From Dyadobacter fermentans DSM 18053 (lineage in GTDB: Bacteria; Bacteroidota; Bacteroidia; Cytophagales; Spirosomataceae), in the NCBI RefSeq assembly GCF_000023125.1, contig NC_013037.1, positions 5,868,501 through 5,932,500 on the forward strand: a stretch of 64,000 nucleotides of DNA, written 5' to 3'. The position numbers and the translations under genes were made by a program. Below the pieces are notes generated by a model, which was not told the origin of the DNA, did no database searches, and saw nothing but the letters and a program-made list of their open reading frames with translations. Shown here in pieces: positions 61,918-64,000 of the stretch; the first letter of the stretch is position 1, and the number at the start of each line of letters is the position of its first letter.

Positions 61918-63402
61918 ATGAGCCAGGCACCTGCTACCTCTTTGCAAGACATTGTTGGGCATGCGAAGGAATACGGTTTCGTGTTCCCTTCTTCCGAAAT
62001 ATATGATGGTTTACAAGCCGTTTACGATTATGGCCAGAACGGCGTAGAGCTGAAAAACAATCTGAAAGCGGCCTGGTGGAAGGCCATGACGCAGCTGAAC
62101 GACAATATCGTCGGCATTGATGCGGCCATTTTCATGCATCCGCTCACCTGGAAAGCTTCCGGCCACGTCGATGGTTTCAACGATCCGATGATCGATAACA
62201 AGGATTCCAAAAAGCGCTACCGCGCCGATCAGTTGCTGGAAGGCAAGGCGGAACAATATGAAAAAGACGGCCAGCCCGAAAAAGCGAAAGCGTTGCTGGC
62301 TGAAATGGGCCGGTTGCTCAGCGCCGAGGACCTGAACGGCGTCCGCGAGCTGATTATCGCAGAAGATATCAAATGCCAGGTGTCTGGCACGACCAACTGG
62401 ACGGAAGTGCGCCAGTTCAACCTCATGTTCAGCACGCAGGTGGGATCGGTGGCCGAGGATGCCAACATGATTTACCTTCGTCCGGAAACGGCACAGGGGA
62501 TTTTCGTCAACTTCCTCAATGTGCAGAAAAGCGGCCGTATGAAGGTTCCATTCGGTATCGCGCAGATCGGTAAGGCATTCCGTAACGAAATCGTGGCGCG
62601 CCAGTTCATCTTCCGCATGCGCGAGTTCGAACAAATGGAAATGCAATTCTTCGTACGCCCCGGCACCGAGCAGGAGTGGTACGAGAAATGGAAAGAGGCA
62701 CGCCTGAAATTCCACAAGGCAATAGGCCTGCCCGCTGAAAAACTGAAATACCACGACCACGACAAGCTGGCGCATTATGCCAAAGCGGCTGTCGATATCG
62801 AGTTCGAATTCCCGTTCGGGTTCCGCGAGATTGAAGGTATCCACTCCCGCTCCGACTTCGATTTGCGCAATCATCAGGAGCTTTCGAAGAAAAAGCAACA
62901 GTATTTCGACGCCGATCTGGATGAGAATGGCAAGCCTTACGGAAATTACATCCCTTACGTGGTGGAAACGTCCGTTGGCGCCGACCGTCTGTTCCTGGCG
63001 ACATTCTGCAATGCGTACACCGTGGAATCGGTAGGCGAGGGCGATGCCGCCAAAGAGCGCACCTTCCTGAAACTGCACCCCGCGCTGGCGCCTTTCAAAG
63101 CAGCGGTGCTGCCGTTGGTTAAGAAGGATGGCCTTGCTGAAAAAGCGCAGGCGCTGGCCAACTCGCTGAAATCGTCGTTCCGCACTGTTTACGACGACAA
63201 CGCGGCGATCGGCAAGCGTTACACCCGTCAGGACCTGATCGGAACACCTTACTGCATTGTGGTCGACTACCAGACAATGGAAGACGACACCGTAACGATC
63301 CGCCACCGCGACACCATGGAGCAAGAGCGCGTCCATATCAGCGAGTTGAAAGAAAAAATCGGTTACCAGGTAGCAATTGAGCGAATTCTCGAAGCGATCT
63401 GA
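61918..63402 (+). CDS. glyS: Glycyl-tRNA synthetase, single-chain (alpha2) type
   Basis: 494 residues, a class II synthetase of the eukaryote/archaea-like dimeric form rather than the alpha2beta2 form. Motif 2 region FRNEIVARQFIFRMREFEQMEMQFF (split by the loop), YLRPETAQGIFVNF and GIHSRSDFDLRNH with the motif 3 segment ETSVGADRLFLA are intact, followed by an anticodon-binding domain (LHPALAPFKAAVLPLV, YDDNAAIGKRYTRQDLIGTPYCIVVD). It charges tRNA-Gly. Divergent from permease P7. Confidence 0.97.
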   Translation: MSQAPATSLQDIVGHAKEYGFVFPSSEIYDGLQAVYDYGQNGVELKNNLKAAWWKAMTQLNDNIVGIDAAIFMHPLTWKASGHVDGFNDPMIDNKDSKKRYRADQLLEGKAEQYEKDGQPEKAKALLAEMGRLLSAEDLNGVRELIIAEDIKCQVSGTTNWTEVRQFNLMFSTQVGSVAEDANMIYLRPETAQGIFVNFLNVQKSGRMKVPFGIAQIGKAFRNEIVARQFIFRMREFEQMEMQFFVRPGTEQEWYEKWKEARLKFHKAIGLPAEKLKYHDHDKLAHYAKAAVDIEFEFPFGFREIEGIHSRSDFDLRNHQELSKKKQQYFDADLDENGKPYGNYIPYVVETSVGADRLFLATFCNAYTVESVGEGDAAKERTFLKLHPALAPFKAAVLPLVKKDGLAEKAQALANSLKSSFRTVYDDNAAIGKRYTRQDLIGTPYCIVVDYQTMEDDTVTIRHRDTMEQERVHISELKEKIGYQVAIERILEAI

Positions 63403-63415
63403 TTGGGGGGAGTTT

Positions 63416-63473
63416 TGAATGATTGAATGATTGAATATTGAGTCATTCAATCATTCAATCATTCAATCATTCA
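63416..63473. repeat. Octamer repeat forming a 21-bp perfect hairpin
   Basis: Left arm 63416-63436 is built of TGAATGAT-type units; the right block 63445-63473 is built of ATTCAATC units and contains the exact complement of the left arm, twice in register. Loop of 8 nt at minimum. Lies between the convergent glyS and XRE genes and could act as a bidirectional transcription stop. Confidence 0.75.
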
Positions 63474-63474
63474 G

Positions 63475-63732
63475 TCATTTACTGGTATGCAACTGCACCA
63501 GCTCCTCCGCGTCGCCGTTGAGCAAATCCACCGAATCTACGTCGAGAATCTGCGCGATCTGGATCAGGCGTTCGAGTGTGATGCGCGTGTAGGCGAGCTC
63601 GATTTTACTGTAAGCATTTTGTGAAATTCCCAGTTTCATAGCCAGGTATTCCTGGGTGTAATCGCGGTACTCCCTGATTTTCCTGATGTTACGCGCCACA
63701 GCCCGCATCTTTGCCTCTATCGTGTTACTCAT
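63475..63732 (-). CDS. XRE-family helix-turn-helix protein
   Basis: 85 residues, a single HTH_3 domain: NIRKIREYRDYTQEYLAMKLGISQNAYSKIE is the classic helix 2-3 region, split around the turn, followed by LERLIQIAQILDVDSVDLLNG. A DNA-binding regulator without effector domain. Similar short XRE proteins are frequent in Bacteroidota. Target unknown. Convergent with glyS. Confidence 0.93.
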   Translation of the reverse strand: MSNTIEAKMRAVARNIRKIREYRDYTQEYLAMKLGISQNAYSKIELAYTRITLERLIQIAQILDVDSVDLLNGDAEELVQLHTSK

Positions 63733-64000
63733 GGAATAAACTATAAGTAGTATGTAGCAGGTTACTCAATTTCAAAACATACGACTCAAATGGTGCGGCC
63801 GATTACTTCTCTGGTAAAATCGGGGAGTATGCCGAACTAGTTTCTCCGATTGGGGATAAAATCGACAGAAGCGTTTCTACCTCCCGCCGATTCTTAGTTC
63901 GAACGTCTATGGCATCAGCCTGCCCGGCCGCTAGGTTCTCCGAAAAGGCCCGCATACCTGCTCTCGCAACCGCCCGCATTCCGCATTATTTCTGTGCCTT
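63733..64000. other. Window-end region without recognised gene
   Basis: No ORF or family was recognised in the last 268 bp. CCGATT recurs three times (63799, 63856, 63887 approximately) with partial inverted copies (AATCGGGGA), possibly part of a regulatory region. Confidence 0.4.

Noticed and set aside
62011..63450. 479-residue minus-strand ORF opposite glyS
   Set aside because: It is a reading-frame shadow of a well-conserved synthetase and shows no family features.
63416..63473. CRISPR-like repeat
   Set aside because: Units are 8 bp without spacers; it is a simple octamer array.
1..64000. tRNA, rRNA, tmRNA, IS elements or prophage genes
   Set aside because: No T-loop-like sequences, rRNA segments, transposases, terminal inverted repeats or phage structural genes were recognised by eye; a dedicated scan could still find a divergent RNA.

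Overview
The window comes from a Bacteroidota chromosome, most likely a Cytophagales member close to Dyadobacter/Spirosoma. This is inferred from Bacteroidota-type promoters (many -7 elements of the form TAnnTTTG), a T9SS C-terminal sorting domain, a eukaryote-like single-chain glycyl-tRNA synthetase, family content (DUF6249, DUF6427, DUF4097, DUF2911, Wzi-like and OMP_b-brl proteins) and a moderate-to-high G+C content. No rRNA, tRNA, CRISPR array or IS element was recognised. The species call is inference.

Layout. 1-1 kb: a truncated ECF sigma factor divergent from a small DUF6249 membrane protein. 1.2-15.4 kb: an outer-membrane beta-barrel protein, then a run of large FtsX/MacB-type permeases of about 800 residues without ATPase domains (three in one operon, a decayed fourth remnant, a Wzi-like capsule protein, another permease). 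15.4-26.3 kb: an AztD-like lipoprotein with a doubled Zur/Fur-like operator, a CBM9-like protein, a DUF885 peptidase, an ECF sigma factor, a 0.86 kb AT-rich non-coding gap, a three-module T9SS cargo protein, a GH1 beta-glycosidase and a DUF4097 protein. 26.4-45 kb: mostly housekeeping and metabolic genes (HhH protein, LOG, rpiB, rbfA, LolC/E-like permease, M1 aminopeptidase, LacI regulator, PaaE-like reductase, nfu, rpmA-rplU, thioredoxin-like, SMP-30, DUF1361, diacylglycerol kinase, a membrane-protein fusion with an HTH_34 regulator). 45-53 kb: recG, FGGY kinase, SGNH esterase, two small beta-barrels, TolC and an ABC ATPase. 53-61.6 kb: a permease with its own membrane-anchored winged-helix regulator, an MFS transporter, a PIN toxin-antitoxin pair and another permease. 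61.9-63.7 kb: glyS and an XRE-type regulator.

The unifying theme is a dispersed MacB/FtsX permease network: six intact paralogues plus one deletion remnant in 64 kb, but only one dedicated ATPase and one TolC, with no adaptor (HlyD-type) gene. Three permease transcription units share an 18-bp dyad (CTGTYCG-N4-CGRACAG) placed 41-52 bp upstream of a TTGGYAT box. The ATPase-TolC unit has a larger TCCGA/TCGGA palindrome upstream of a GG-N10-GC promoter. This looks like a co-regulated system, possibly enhancer-dependent (sigma-54-like), in which several permeases may share one ATPase. The regulator itself is not in the window.

Other points of interest: a 10-bp-phased GAC array before a fused membrane protein, a hypothetical protein carrying a DxDDTA motif like class II terpene cyclases, a promoter-terminator pair with no ORF (candidate small RNA), two nearly leaderless promoters, and two unusual short-period repeats (heptamer and octamer) at gene 3' ends.
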